Shown one piece after another: positions 1-9,663 of a stretch of 64,000 nt of DNA. The DNA comes from Tridacna crocea (Eukaryota > Mollusca > Bivalvia > Cardiida > Cardiidae). Position numbers and translations under genes: made by a program. Location: positions 29,697,361 through 29,761,360 of the forward strand of contig OX031064.1 of the NCBI GenBank assembly GCA_943736015.1, written 5' to 3'. Below the pieces are notes generated by a model. It searched no databases, was not told where the DNA came from, and saw only the letters and a program-made list of their open reading frames with translations. Numbering within the stretch: the stretch's first letter is position 1; each line of letters begins with the position of its first letter.

Positions 1-498
1 CGTGCACTTTTTACTAGTAGCATGGAGATATCGGAAATCGTAAGTAAACTTAAACGGTTTAAAATCTCACATTAGAAAATAAAATGTTTGAGATAAGTTA
101 GTGTGGTTGCTTGCTGTCCGTCGTTCGTCTGTACGTACGTCAGTCCGTCAGTGTTGGATGCTTCTAAGAAATAATGACGGATGATACTATATGTATCAGA
201 AACCTTTTGAAAACAATCTACATTCAAAAAGCGAATCAGACCTCCCCCCCCCCCCCCCCCCCTTTCAAGTTTTGTATTCAATACAACGATCAGGTGCTCT
301 ACAAAATTTACTAAATTAATGGACAACTTAATTAGAGCCTTCGACCTGTTTTTGAATTGGTTAACGTGAGCTCCTGCATTTTATTGATTTATATCCCACC
401 GATATCATCAATCTTCTTTTCTAGAACAGCAAGGTCTAGAACGATATATTTGTACTTACGACTACCTAGAGAGATTCTTCATTAAATGTGGGTTTAAA
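1..498. other. Unassigned flank with a poly-C tract
   Basis: I see no gene here. The only structure is a run of 19 C at 244-262. The reading frame crossing it gives a polyglycine stretch, which argues against coding. Confidence 0.6.
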
Positions 499-582
499 TA
501 TCGTCGTTTTATTTAAGAAATCTCGTAACTACAGCTTGTTTCAAGCTGTAGTTACGAGGTTTTTTAAGGAAACCGACGATGT
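499..582. mobile_element. Family P ultra-short hairpin MITE, copy 1
   Basis: The ends read TATCGTCG and CCGACGAT around a central palindrome, CTCGTAACTACAGCTTG and its complement. The inner 17-bp arms are perfect; the outer arms have drifted. The same unit occurs at 6985-7063 and 45458-45536. No coding capacity. The flanking TA suggests a TA target site. Confidence 0.8.
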
Positions 583-881
583 ATTCAATAATATCGGTAT
601 GGTCAAACATGGCATTGTCCTAGATGTCACAGGTTGTACATGCAGTATTTTTTTTTCGAGAGTTAAATGGAAAAAAAATCACAAGTGTCATCTTGCGGTC
701 ACCTGTCAATGTCCAAGTTAGGTTCTCAGCTAAGAACAGCTTTGTTCCAAAAGTCACCTGTTTTCACGATATGGATAATTTCAAAAAATCTTCTCATTTA
801 AAGCTGCAAGGCCTAAACTGGAAACTAGTTGGTAGGTGGCATCAACCCTCAGTCTAATACAAAATTTGTTAAATTTGTAGT
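583..881. other. Unassigned interval
   Basis: No repeat family of this window and no credible exon is visible. Two overlapping ORFs of 77 codons show no recognisable domain. Confidence 0.5.
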
Positions 882-1278
882 GCTTTGGTCAGAGTTGTCT
901 CTGTTAGAATTGTAGTGTTTGTGTTGTCTTCGCATGTCATATACTTCGACCATTCGACATGTCTGATATACATGCCGCATCACTCTCCCAAAAGTTGGGG
1001 GTATTGTAGTAATACGCGCTGTAAAGTAGCAACAGAGAAAATAGCTTTTGTCAATTTACGGTTGAGGAAAAATCAGGCTTGTTTTAGTTCCAGATTTCTA
1101 GATCATAGCTGAATTAATCGCACTAGGTTGCGTTTTATTGAGTAAAAGTTTATTCTAGGTTAAAATTCAAAATTCAAAGTAACGCGTGGAAAAGTAGTCC
1201 GGTTCTGTACCCAGGATGCCCAATTTAGATAGATGTGTATTTGTAGAATGCCATCTAGCTGGAGATAATGGTAGTATT
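882..1278 (+). repeat. Family L repeat, copy 1
   Basis: About 80% similar to 1862-2235 and, inverted, to 63361-63745. Shared blocks are TTGTCTGCGCATG at one edge, GTACCCAGGATGCCCAA near the other, and CATCTAGCGGGAGATAATG at the end. Read on the minus strand, the better copies carry TATAAATA near the start and AATAAA further on, so an LTR-like or promoter-bearing element is possible. Superfamily unknown. Confidence 0.7.
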
Positions 1279-1564
1279 TGTGCCGAGGGTGGTCTTGAGC
1301 TATGGACGACGGACTAACAGGGGTCATCTCAAACGTTCATGATAAAGGACTCAGCATTTGCTTGTTTGTTTATTTGAACTGTACTTCACTTATTTATTGT
1401 ATCTTGGTTATAAGTCAGTGATAGGCCTTAATCTCATTTTAACAAACATAGAAGATAAAACGCTGTGATCATCTCATCCTAAAGGTATGTCTATCAAAAT
1501 TTGTATTGTAACAGATTTTGATACGCAGATCATGCTTTAGCTATTAGATTATATGGACTGCAAC

Positions 1565-1773
1565 ACGCAAAAAGGGACATTCGGACATTTGCGTAAAGTG
1601 TCGTCTCGGATCAGCCTGTGCAATCTGCGCAGGCCGATCTGAGATGATTCTTTCCGATTGTGTGTGATTTTCTGCTTCATGAATGTGAGACAAAATCTTA
1701 GTTACGTAAAGTGCCGTCTCAGATTAGCCTGCGCGGACTGCGCAGGCTGATCCGATACGACACTTAACGCATG
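1565..1773. repeat. Family D palindromes, two tandem copies
   Basis: Two hairpins follow each other: GCGTAAAGTGTCGTCTCGGA with CAGCCTGTGCAATCTGCGCAGG at its core (1565-1660, imperfect), and a cleaner one at 1701-1773. The GCCTGCGC...GCGCAGGC core recurs many times in the window. Non-coding MITE-like repeats. Confidence 0.75.
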
Positions 1774-1861
1774 GTGCAGGCCATATCTTAGGCTGAAGGT
1801 CAAGGTCACTGGATGCATCACTCCTAACTTGAGAAAGAAATGGAACCTGCAATAGGTTCAA

Positions 1862-2240
1862 TTGTTTATGTGTTAGATTTCGTTGTCTGCGCATGTCATA
1901 TTCTTCAAAGACTCGACTGTCTTATAATATTATGACGCATCACTAGCCCCGAAAGCGGGCAGACTGTAATATTACGCTCTATAAAGTAGCAATGTAGAAA
2001 ATAGCTTTTATCAATACGTTTAAGGAGAAATGAAACCTGCTTTAGTTCCAGATTTCTCTAAACTGCTGATCATAGCTGAGTGAATTACACTTGGTAGCGT
2101 TTTACGTTCATTTTAGTTTGAAATTCAAAGTAACGGTTGTCGCGTAGGAAAGTGGTGCGGTTCTGTACCCAGGATGCCCAAATTAGATAGATGAGTATTT
2201 ATAGAATGCCATCTAGCGGGAGATAATGTGTGAGATTTAT
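1862..2240 (+). repeat. Family L repeat, copy 2
   Basis: Direct copy of 882-1278, starting with TTGTCTGCGCATGTCATATT near 1890 and ending CATCTAGCGGGAGATAATG. It lies in the same orientation about 590 bp downstream of copy 1. The pair could be two LTRs of a small element, but the interval between them holds family D repeats and no primer-binding site I can recognise. Confidence 0.7.
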
Positions 2241-2286
2241 GACACTTGAACTTTGGTCGAAGTATACATCATGTTGTCAAATCGGT

Positions 2287-2374
2287 TTAACTCATTACCA
2301 AACAACAAAATTTTAGGATTGTCCATATCCAAAGCATTTGCAGACGACAAAATAAAAGTGACTGAAAAATTGAA
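2287..2374 (-). mobile_element. Family A MITE copy 1, right-end segment (interrupted)
   Basis: Starts at TTAA (2287) with the CTCATTACCAAACAACAAAATTTTAGG-type end (minus orientation) and runs to ...AAAAATTGAA at 2374, where a foreign element begins. The rest of this copy is at 5203-5346. Comparison with uninterrupted copies, for example 13982-14209, shows nothing was lost at the break. Confidence 0.85.
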
Positions 2375-2562
2375 CAGTCATTCTCAAAAAATGGGTACAA
2401 TTACACTTGAAAAAATGTCCAAATTTTTAGTTTCTCAAATGATTATCATTTTTACTGGATAGTAAAATTCAACTATCGAGTAAATTATCTGCAAAGTTTG
2501 ACACAGTAAACATCAACCATCTCCGAGAAATGTGCCGGCAAAATAATCAAGCATCGGGCTCT

Positions 2563-4805
2563 GTTACGGATGTTAGAAACACTACTTTAACATTTGTTCG
2601 ATATATTAATCTACTTCTGTGACAGAGACATGTTGTTTAAGTTTGAGATTTTGACAGATGATTTCATTACGCTTACAGAGAATAGGAAGTATTTGGTCAA
2701 ATTTTGCCACAACATCAAAAATACATCGGCATACAAATTGATATTCTGAGAAAACATTTATTTTAATCAAACATTGTCCAATGTTTGTAATTTAAGTACT
2801 CTAAATGAGTGATGCAACCCATTTTTAATATAAGAGTGGAACCAATAAACTGCATAAACATTTTACTGACATACGCTATGACATCAAAAGTGTATACACC
2901 AGTGTTCCTGGTATGAATCTAGCCAGTGCTTCTGTTACGGAGGTTAGCAAAATGTGTTGATTTGAATGAAAACAAACATATTTAATCTTATTGCTGCACC
3001 CACAACATGATACCATTAGCAAGCAGCTATTATTTCTTTTAAGACACTAAGCTATTTAGTGTCTTCTCAGAAACCAAATTGTTTAATCTAGTTCCGGACA
3101 ACATTTACATCAGAAAATGGGTCAAGTATTAAAGTGTATTAAACTGTTTCTGCTCTTTTTGTTTAACAAATAAGCAAACCAGCACAATAATAATATAACC
3201 ATCTTGAGAGCCATACGGTATGACAAAACTGATATACACACCAGCATTGTCGGTAGAAACCTAATTAATACTTTTGTTATGGATATTTATTTAGCAAAAT
3301 GGGAAAAATAGCCAAATAAAATATATATCACAACATGTATACGCAGCATGATACCATTAGAGTACAGATTTGATTCTCATAAGTCACAAAGTTGTTTTGT
3401 GCCTTGTCAGGATCCAAGCTGTTTGAATTTTAAACTGTTGTACTAGAAAACCTAATTGTTTAACTAAAAAGCCGATGAGAAAAAGTACTCTCAATCACTT
3501 TCTGCCTTTTTAGTTAACTTGACCACTCTCTTTCTCCTTTGTTCTTACTATAAAAAAAGTCTGTTTTTTCTCTCTGTCTTCAGCTTAATTTCTTATGCCC
3601 TTCAACGTTTATGAGTGACGTTCTGCAACAGAAATCATGTGATCCAATATAGAACTTTGAAGTAATATTATTGACAGTTTTACGTGATTGAATTTACCAA
3701 TTTTTAACCGAGAATATATATATTTTTTCAAACCTCCACTAATTTCTAATGAGCGTAACGCCACAATTTAGCACTATCAAACACTATTTTCTTTAAAAAG
3801 GTTTTTCTAATGTTAACATTTATCTAAATCATAACTCGATTGAACAAGATTCAATCTGTTTATGTCATGCTGACTTAGAAAAATCACAGATTGAGGAACA
3901 ATGATTACTTCATCTAACCTCCGTAACGGTTTAGTACCATTTACATATATTTTTATCATCAATGCGTGCACTGTTCACATTTCACACACTATGTGACGTC
4001 TTAATAGACTGTAAAACATGATTTAAGAAAATCCAAACGGATCTAAATTGATTTCATGAAATAAAATACATATCTGGTCACAAGTCTAACTTCCGTAACA
4101 AAAATGGGGAGGATTTGATTGCTCAGAAATATTCAGTGTTGACACTGGTATTAAGGTTGCGAATTTGTTTTAACAGTCACATTCCTGGTGCTTATGATAC
4201 ATATCCACAATAATCACTCAGTACAGACATCACCATTTAAAAGTCTGTTTATGATGTACTAGAGAACTCATTTTGCACCTACTTCCAACCTCCGGCATGG
4301 GTTCTAGACGCAACACTTGCAGCTGAATGTTTTCATTTCGAACAAATACATTGGTGGCGGTGTCAAAATAGGTCACACCCTCAGGATAAGATCTTAAGTG
4401 AAGCGACTTCTGTTAGAATAAATATTTCGTTACGGATGTTAGTCGTTACGGATGTTAGAAATATTTCATTAAAACTGACATTTAGCTAGGGAGATGCAGG
4501 AGAGACTCACGTGCATTGTTTCAATTATGTGTCCTTGATATTGTCCAAACTAAAACGGCATCAATTTCACAGAGACCAATCAAGTTGTGGTAGAAAAAGC
4601 CGTTACGGATGTTAGAAAAGAATTTGTCCCAAATAGCATTTTTGTATTTCATATGTAACAGTCAGCTCAACTTTAAGGGAATGTTAAAAAATATCAAAGG
4701 GTTGTGAGCTCTATCCATTCCACCACTGAAAAAAGGTATTTTTGGGTACATGACACAGTTCAAAACACTTGCAATAAATTGATCAAAATGTGTTACGGAC
4801 GTTAG
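2563..4805. repeat. Dispersed 14-mer GTTACGGATGTTAG inside the 2.8-kb transposon
   Basis: Near-exact copies: 2563-2576 (+), 2934-2947 (+, GTTACGGAGGTTAG), 3914-3927 (-), 4086-4099 (-), 4429-4442 (+), 4445-4458 (+), 4602-4615 (+), 4792-4805 (+). Degenerate relatives lie near 3276 (+) and 4286 (-). The motif contains an internal GTTA-n5-GTTA repeat. I see no copy elsewhere in the window. Likely a protein-binding site of the element (inference). Confidence 0.85.
2870..3440 (+). repeat. Divergent tandem duplication, ~340-bp period
   Basis: The segment from about 2870 aligns with that from about 3210: both carry TATACACACCAG-like sequence, a GTTACGGA-type motif, AGCAAAATG, then GCATGATACCATTAG and a short hairpin, ending in a GTTTGAATTT-like stretch. 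The second unit is more diverged at the 14-mer. Confidence 0.65.
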
Positions 4806-5202
4806 GTATGATTTTGCGACAAATGATTTTGGATGAAAAAATATATCAGCTCTGGATATAATTAAGAAAAGTATCCAAATACGGTAGAATATAGTTGTGT
4901 CAATTGAAAAAATAAAGTGTGCGACCCGATTCTTCCTAATCTTAAGATACAGCAGAAGTACACATACTGTGTATAGTACCTGCGACAGGCGAAATTTAAC
5001 AACATCCATCCAATTAAAAGGATACTACTGTCACAAAAATGAATCTGATGACTTCCAAAGTATACTTATTGTAGACTACTATCATCAAGATATAAAGATA
5101 ATTGGTCTGTCTGTCATTTGTATGTAATCATCAGAGTAATTCACGTATTTATTGTTGCGACAAGCATTTTTCGTAATTGTACCCATTTTTGGAGAATGAC
5201 TG

Positions 5203-5346
5203 GAAATTTGTCTTGTGAAGGGTAGAAAATATCGAGGGAAAAGGAGAAAATGCTGGTTACCAGCATTTTCTCCTTTTCCCACAATGTTTTCTAAAGGCTT
5301 TTTTCTCAGGGGCGTCAAAAGTAGGGATTGTGTGGTAATGGGTTAA
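5203..5346 (-). mobile_element. Family A MITE copy 1, left-end segment with hairpin
   Basis: Continuation of 2287-2374. It contains the central hairpin (GGAGAAAATGCTGGTTACC and complement) and the CAGGGGCGTC..GGTAATGGG end, and finishes at TTAA 5343-5346. Confidence 0.85.
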
Positions 5347-5612
5347 ACCCTTTGATTTAAAACCGCAACCCACTGACCTTTTGCGGACTGTATAGATCAA
5401 AATCAGACTACACAGAACGTGCAGTCTGATCTTTGATCTACACAATTCGAAATGGTCATAATTATTTTTCCAAAAATAACTTTGAAATACAATAGCAAAT
5501 TTTGGGGTCTACACAGAACGTACAGTCTGATCTTTGATCTACACTATTCGAAAAGGTCATAATTATTTTTCCAAAACTAACTTTGAAATAGCAAAATTTG
5601 GGGTTTTACCAT
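5343..5612. mobile_element. Family C palindromic MITE with internal duplication
   Basis: Begins at the TTAA shared with the preceding family A copy. The core is the GTGCAGTCTGATCTTTGATC palindrome. A ~101-bp segment starting CACAGAACGT (5411) is repeated from 5512, including the AACTTTGAAATA stretch. Compare the fuller copy at 35123-35343. Confidence 0.7.
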
Positions 5613-5656
5613 AGACGTATAGGTTTCATTTCACTAACATGTAATTGATCCATTAC

Positions 5657-5795
5657 TGAACTAACCCTTGTTATAACAACCCAAGAAAGAAGCCTTTTGA
5701 AAACATTGTGGAAAAAGAAGAAAATGCTGGTAACCAGCATTTTCTCCTTTTTCCACAATGTTTTCAACCCTTCTAAAGAAATATGTTCGATTTTT
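5657..5795 (+). mobile_element. Family A MITE copy 2, left part (interrupted)
   Basis: Degenerate left end, then AGAAGCCTTTTGAAAACATT and the hairpin. Both hairpin arms carry GTGGAAAAA instead of GTGGGAAAA, a matched change. A family G element interrupts it at 5796; the copy resumes at 6538. Confidence 0.75.
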
Positions 5796-6537
5796 GTGGT
5801 ATTTGTCGAAGACAATACCACTATGAGTTCAAGATTGAATTTTGATAACCATGTATCTTATTTTGTGCAAAGCCGAAGGAAATAAATCCAGTTAAACTCA
5901 TTTTTTTCTCAGGCAAATGAGTTTTTCGGTGGCACTCAGATATGTAATTTGAAATGGTCTATTAAAATACATTGGACGAGGCCATCGATCGTTGAGATAC
6001 ATATTTTTCATTGAAAATAGCTTCTCTCGCTCATAGCCTTTTATTGGCGAAATGATACATATTTGCCGACTGACCCTGGGCTTTTTCGTTCCAAAACCAA
6101 TTTGTACCATGGCTTGTCCGCCCTATGACTGCGCGCTACTCCATTTCATTGCGCATGAATATTTATAGCTCGGGGTTGTAATGTAGGAAATTAAATGTAA
6201 AAGGCTAGAGATAGATCTACTAGTATTTCAAAATTATAATTTTCAGGAACATACTTAGTTTTGTTCGATATATCAACAGCATTTTTCTCTCTCTTAGTCG
6301 TGCATCCTTCTGTCAAGGGGCGTTACTCCTGCTTCCTCCTAAAGATCAAAGGGAGACGGCATATACAAAAATAAACCAAACTTTGTCATGAACACTCTCC
6401 CTTCAACCGAAAAGGTATTCATCTGCTAAGTGGATTTACTTTTAAGCCAATACAGTATTTGAACAATATGTCTCTGTTTCTTTAGTTTCACACGTTCGGT
6501 TTCCTTGACAGATACCACTTCAGCGTTCTCAACCTTT
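5796..6537 (+). mobile_element. Family G element, copy 1 (~742 bp)
   Basis: Begins GTGGTATTTGTC, followed by the inverted AGACAATACCAC, and ends ..ATACCACTTCAGCGTTCTC. Inserted in family A copy 2, with imperfect flanking repeats (CGATTTTT / TGATTTCT). Non-coding. Copies at 39123-39712 and, inverted, 15850-16569. The third copy has an exact 8-bp duplication, which suggests a hAT-type element, though the ends do not look like typical hAT ends. Confidence 0.75.
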
Positions 6538-6621
6538 TGATTTCTGTTGGGTTTATTTTGTCGTCTGCAAATGCTTTCAATTTGGGATGGTGTAAAATTT
6601 TGTCGTTTGGTAATGAGTTAA
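6538..6621 (+). mobile_element. Family A MITE copy 2, right part
   Basis: Resumes at TTTATTTTGTCGTCTGCAAA and ends CGTTTGGTAATGAGTTAA. Confidence 0.8.
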
Positions 6622-6984
6622 TAGGGTACGAGTTAAAATTGGTCATCACTAGTCAAAGTTTGAGGGATTAGTGATCAAGTACAAAGTCACAAATGGTAAT
6701 TTGTAATTTACCGTCACAGCGGCGAGTGGAAATTGCATCAATCATCATAAAATAGAATCTAGTCTTTCAAAGGCTCGCCAGGGAACCGGAAAAACACTCG
6801 CCAGTTTATCTTGTCATCTATTCGATTTGCGTTTTCTTTGATAAGAAATGAATATATTAAAAAGAATAGTTTCCATAGAACCAGTTCACGAATTTAAAAG
6901 CGAATTTAATATCTTAACCTAATATATATTTTTATCGTGATAAACTAGGCCAATGGCCCAGTTTACAAAATATCTACTGACATA
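6622..6984. other. Unassigned interval with one dispersed repeat
   Basis: About 70 bp near 6690-6760 (AATTTACCGTCACAGCGGCG..GAATCTAG region) is similar to 8930-9010. No gene seen. Confidence 0.5.
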
Positions 6985-7063
6985 CCGTCGGTGTACTTCC
7001 AAAACCTCGTAACTACAGCTTGTTACAAGCTGTAGTTACGAGGTTTTGGAAGTACACCGACGA
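6985..7063. mobile_element. Family P ultra-short hairpin MITE, copy 2 (perfect)
   Basis: A perfect 37-bp stem (6986-7022 with 7026-7062) around the loop TTA, flanked by TA on each side (6983-6984 and 7064-7065). The arm begins CGTCGGTGTACTTCC. Such a perfect inverted repeat is either recent or maintained by correction between arms. Confidence 0.9.
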
Positions 7064-7819
7064 TACATTGTTCTGGCAACCCAATCTCAAACAAACCCAA
7101 AGGTTTTTAAGCGCAATTCAATGGCCACTTGTGGAAATTACAGATCAAGATCAGACCGCATACGGTGAATGATTGTTGTTCTATGGCGCATCGACAGCTT
7201 AGGTCATTTAGCGCACATATCTGTGTTAAGAGATAGTAAAAGTGGGATTTTGAATTGAAAAAAGGTTTGAATATATTTACAATAGTAAAATAATTGAATT
7301 AAGAAGGATTATGTGTGATCTTACTTTTTATAAAAGACATTGTTTAGTGACAGGGCAATCCCTATCAACTCAAAGGTTTTAAATGACAGAGTTAAGAATG
7401 TGATAGAATGGTTTGAAAAAATGGTGGATTACTTGCAAGAAGTCTTTAAATGATTTAAATGAAGAAGAAATATGTGTCACTTATAATGTGCTTTAAATAT
7501 GATATTGAGTGGCTGGGCATTCCCTGCCTACTCCAAAGTTTTAGATTACAAAAGGTAATACTCTGAATTAGCTGACAATGTATCTAATATAAAGTTGTCA
7601 GACCGCATAGATAGTGCGGTCTGACCTTAAGGGTACACTTTTCGGTACTGCTTAATTTTTAACGACCATTAACTTTGAAATTACCAAATTTGAGGCTTTT
7701 TCCTTAATTTTTGCCGATGAAAGAACAGCTGTTGTTGTTTTTTTTTTTTGTATAAAATACTAGCTGTTTTAGTGACCGCTTCTGCTAAATGAGAAAAGTT
7801 TGAGCTAAGGCCGGACATG
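7064..7819. other. Unassigned interval with small palindromes
   Basis: Contains a family-C-like half site near 7141, a clean palindrome GTCAGACCGCA..TGCGGTCTGAC at 7597-7625, and an internal similarity between about 7340-7385 and 7500-7550 (GGCAATCCCTATCAACTC and relatives). No coding signal. Confidence 0.5.
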
Positions 7820-7912
7820 CCTAAAGGGCGTTTAATACATCTGCAAAAATCTCGAACCAGGTCAGCCTGCGCGACCAGCGCAGGCTGACCTGTGTCGAGA
7901 CTTTTTGGTTTT
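7820..7912. repeat. Family D palindrome
   Basis: CATCTGCAAAAATCTCGA leads into CAGGTCAGCCTGCGCGACC and its inverted copy, ending GTCGAGACTTTTTGG. The near-perfect hairpin is the family's usual form. Confidence 0.8.
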
Positions 7913-7971
7913 GGTTCATTTTCTGCATTGTTAAGGACAATACTACATCATAATACGGTGGATTGTTAGAC

Positions 7972-8100
7972 AAGATGGATTTTATGGATCCATAATTATG
8001 TCATGACTTGCTTGGTAAAATGCATCACGGAGATGCACGGAGATATACGAGATGCACGGAGATATACGGAGATGCACGGACATACGTGGAGATGCACTAA
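7972..8100 (+). repeat. Family N repeat running into a short minisatellite
   Basis: GGATTTTATGGATCCATAAT..CTTGCTTGGT matches 30113-30185, 49436-49497 and 63291-63360. It continues into about six copies of a GGAGATGCAC/GGAGATATAC unit (8027-8098). Confidence 0.7.
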
Positions 8101-8112
8101 ATCCCCGTAGTG

Positions 8113-8335
8113 TGGTGTCTGTGGCGGTGAGGTAGAGCGTCGGCCTCATAACCATAAGGTCCTGAGTTCGATACCCGGGAGTGGGTATCAACTTTGGGAT
8201 TTTTCATTGGCCAACACATTCGGTGCGAGTACTAGTGAAGTTCCCAGGAAGCAGAATCGAGAGAGATTAGTATAAGTTGTTAGAACTTAAAAATTGTTTC
8301 TCAATCGATGTAAAATAAATATCTTTAAACTTAAA
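8113..8335 (+). mobile_element. tRNA-derived SINE, type E, copy 1
   Basis: The head resembles a tRNA: an A-box-like GGCGGTGAGGTAGAGCG and a B box GAGTTCGATACCC. It is followed by CAACTTTGGGATTTTTCATT and a tail ending near GTAAAATAAATATCTTTAAAC. A second copy lies at 44655-44895. Pol III transcribed in principle; mobilised by a LINE partner (family knowledge). Confidence 0.8.
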
Positions 8336-8543
8336 CATAAATCCCCTTTTTTTGCAAGATCATGTCCTTCTTTTGCAATATTAGCTTCTTCGTATCAAAC
8401 CAGAATGAAAATTCAGAAAAATACAAGGCTGTTCCTTGTGTCTTCTTTACTTACTAGTATATCTATCAGAATGTTAGTTTATGTTCTATGTTGTAAATTA
8501 TATTCTTGTAAAATACTTGGCAATAAAATATGTTTAAAACTAG

Positions 8544-8776
8544 TTCAACCCTTTCCCAAACAATCCCTGGTTTTTAAGGCCCTGATATAGAAGCCTTTTG
8601 AAAACATTGTGGGCAAAGGAGAAAATGCTGGTAAGCAGCATTTTCTCCTTTTCCCACAACATTTTCTACCCTGCTGGAAACAAATTTCAATTTTTGAGTT
8701 ACATTTATTTGGTGGTCTGCAAGTGCTTTGAGCAATTTGGACCAGTCTAAAATTTTGTCGTTTGGTAAAGAGTTAA
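8544..8776 (+). mobile_element. Family A MITE, near-complete
   Basis: Starts TTCAACCCTTTCCCAAAC (first tetramer mutated from TTAA) and ends GTTTGGTAAAGAGTTAA. Hairpin intact apart from GGGCAAAGG in one arm. Confidence 0.9.
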
Positions 8777-8919
8777 CGCCGTCTTTACACTCGAATAAAA
8801 GTTACTATAGTCTTTGTTTTATTTTCTGAAAAAAGTTGCTCAAAGGAATACAGTTGAAGTCTGCTTTAAAATGTCGATTCCTAACGTAAACTTTTAAAGA
8901 CAAGTATTACTTTTGATGA

Positions 8920-9010
8920 AAGTACAAAAATAGCGAACAGTAATTATTAATCTACAGTCGCAGCAGTGAGCGGAATTGCATTAATTGTTAGAAATAGAAC
9001 AGCTCTTTGA
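8920..9010 (+). repeat. Dispersed repeat shared with 6690-6760
   Basis: CAGTCGCAGCAGTGAGCGGAATTGCATTAA-like sequence matches the earlier copy with moderate divergence. Identity of the family is unknown. Confidence 0.5.
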
Positions 9011-9157
9011 CAGAATTCTTAATATCCTCAAGCTGTTAGGCAAGTGGTACGAAACTTTCAGGCCGAAAGTAAAAATCAAGTTTTGCTATTTCACTTCATT
9101 CTTCGGGCACGAGGGTGGGGGTGGAGGAGGTGAGGGTGGGGGGTAGGGGTATATTCT

Positions 9158-9205
9158 TATTGGACAGTGTAGATCAAGAACAGACTGTATGTTCCACAAG
9201 GTTTA
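9158..9205. repeat. Family C fragment
   Basis: GGACAGTGTAGATCAAGA followed by half of the palindrome only. Confidence 0.55.
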
Positions 9206-9225
9206 AAATATACGACTGCGGTTAT

Positions 9226-9438
9226 TCCTTTTAAACCTTATACCCAACAATCCCTGGTTTTCAGGATCCTTGGAAAAAAAGAGTCTGAGAATATTGTGTG
9301 AAAAGGAGAAAATGCTGGTAACCATTGTTGTCTATCCTTTGGAAGAGAAACTATTTGAGGTTTCTTAGTTATAGTGTCGACTCCAAACGCTTTCAATTTG
9401 GTGGATTCTGAAACTGTGACGAGTGGTCAAGTGTTTAA
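9226..9438 (+). mobile_element. Family A MITE, decayed, hairpin arm lost
   Basis: ACAATCCCTGGTTTTCAGGA and AAAATGCTGGTAACCA are present. The second hairpin arm is missing, then CGACTCCAAACGCTTTCAA leads to the right end. It joins the next copy at TTAA 9435-9438. Confidence 0.7.
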
Positions 9439-9663
9439 TATCTTTACCAATCGACAGAGTTAATCCCCGGTCATATTGAAAGCATTTGCAGACGACAAAT
9501 CAGAGGCTGAATGATCGGACTGGTCTTTGGCATGATAGAAAACAATGTAGGAAAAAAGGAGGAAATACTGGTTACTGACATTTATTTTGCTCTTCCGGTG
9601 ATGTTTTCTAGGACCATATTAGTCAAGGTCGTTAAAAATCAGGATTGAGTAGTAAAGTGTTAA
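9435..9663 (-). mobile_element. Family A MITE, decayed, abutting the previous copy
   Basis: Minus orientation: TATTGAAAGCATTTGCAGAC on the left, degenerate hairpin (GAAATACTGGTTACTGA), and CAGGATTGAGTAGTAAAGTG then TTAA 9660-9663. Confidence 0.75.

Larger units (their letters stand above)
2375..5202. mobile_element. 2,828-bp non-autonomous DNA transposon, CMC/CACTA-like
   Basis: The element has 30-bp terminal inverted repeats with one mismatch, beginning CAGTCATTCTC at both ends. It is flanked by the 3-bp duplication GAA (2372-2374 and 5203-5205). Its target was a family A MITE, so the empty site is known. Inside are eight good copies of GTTACGGATGTTAG in both orientations and a divergent ~340-bp tandem duplication (about 2870-3440). 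The longest ORF is 115 codons with no transposase similarity I can see. A 3-bp duplication, CA-starting ends and repeated subterminal motifs fit the CMC (CACTA/EnSpm) group; that assignment is inference. Academ or an unnamed group remain possible. Confidence 0.8.

Noticed and set aside
882-2240. Complete LTR retrotransposon with two L repeats as LTRs
   Set aside because: No TG..CA ends, primer-binding site or polypurine tract recognised; the interval holds family D repeats; the L copies differ by about 20%.
4662-5009. 115-codon minus ORF as a transposase fragment
   Set aside because: No catalytic or zinc-binding motif and hydrophobic AT-driven composition; treated as noise inside the 2.8-kb element.
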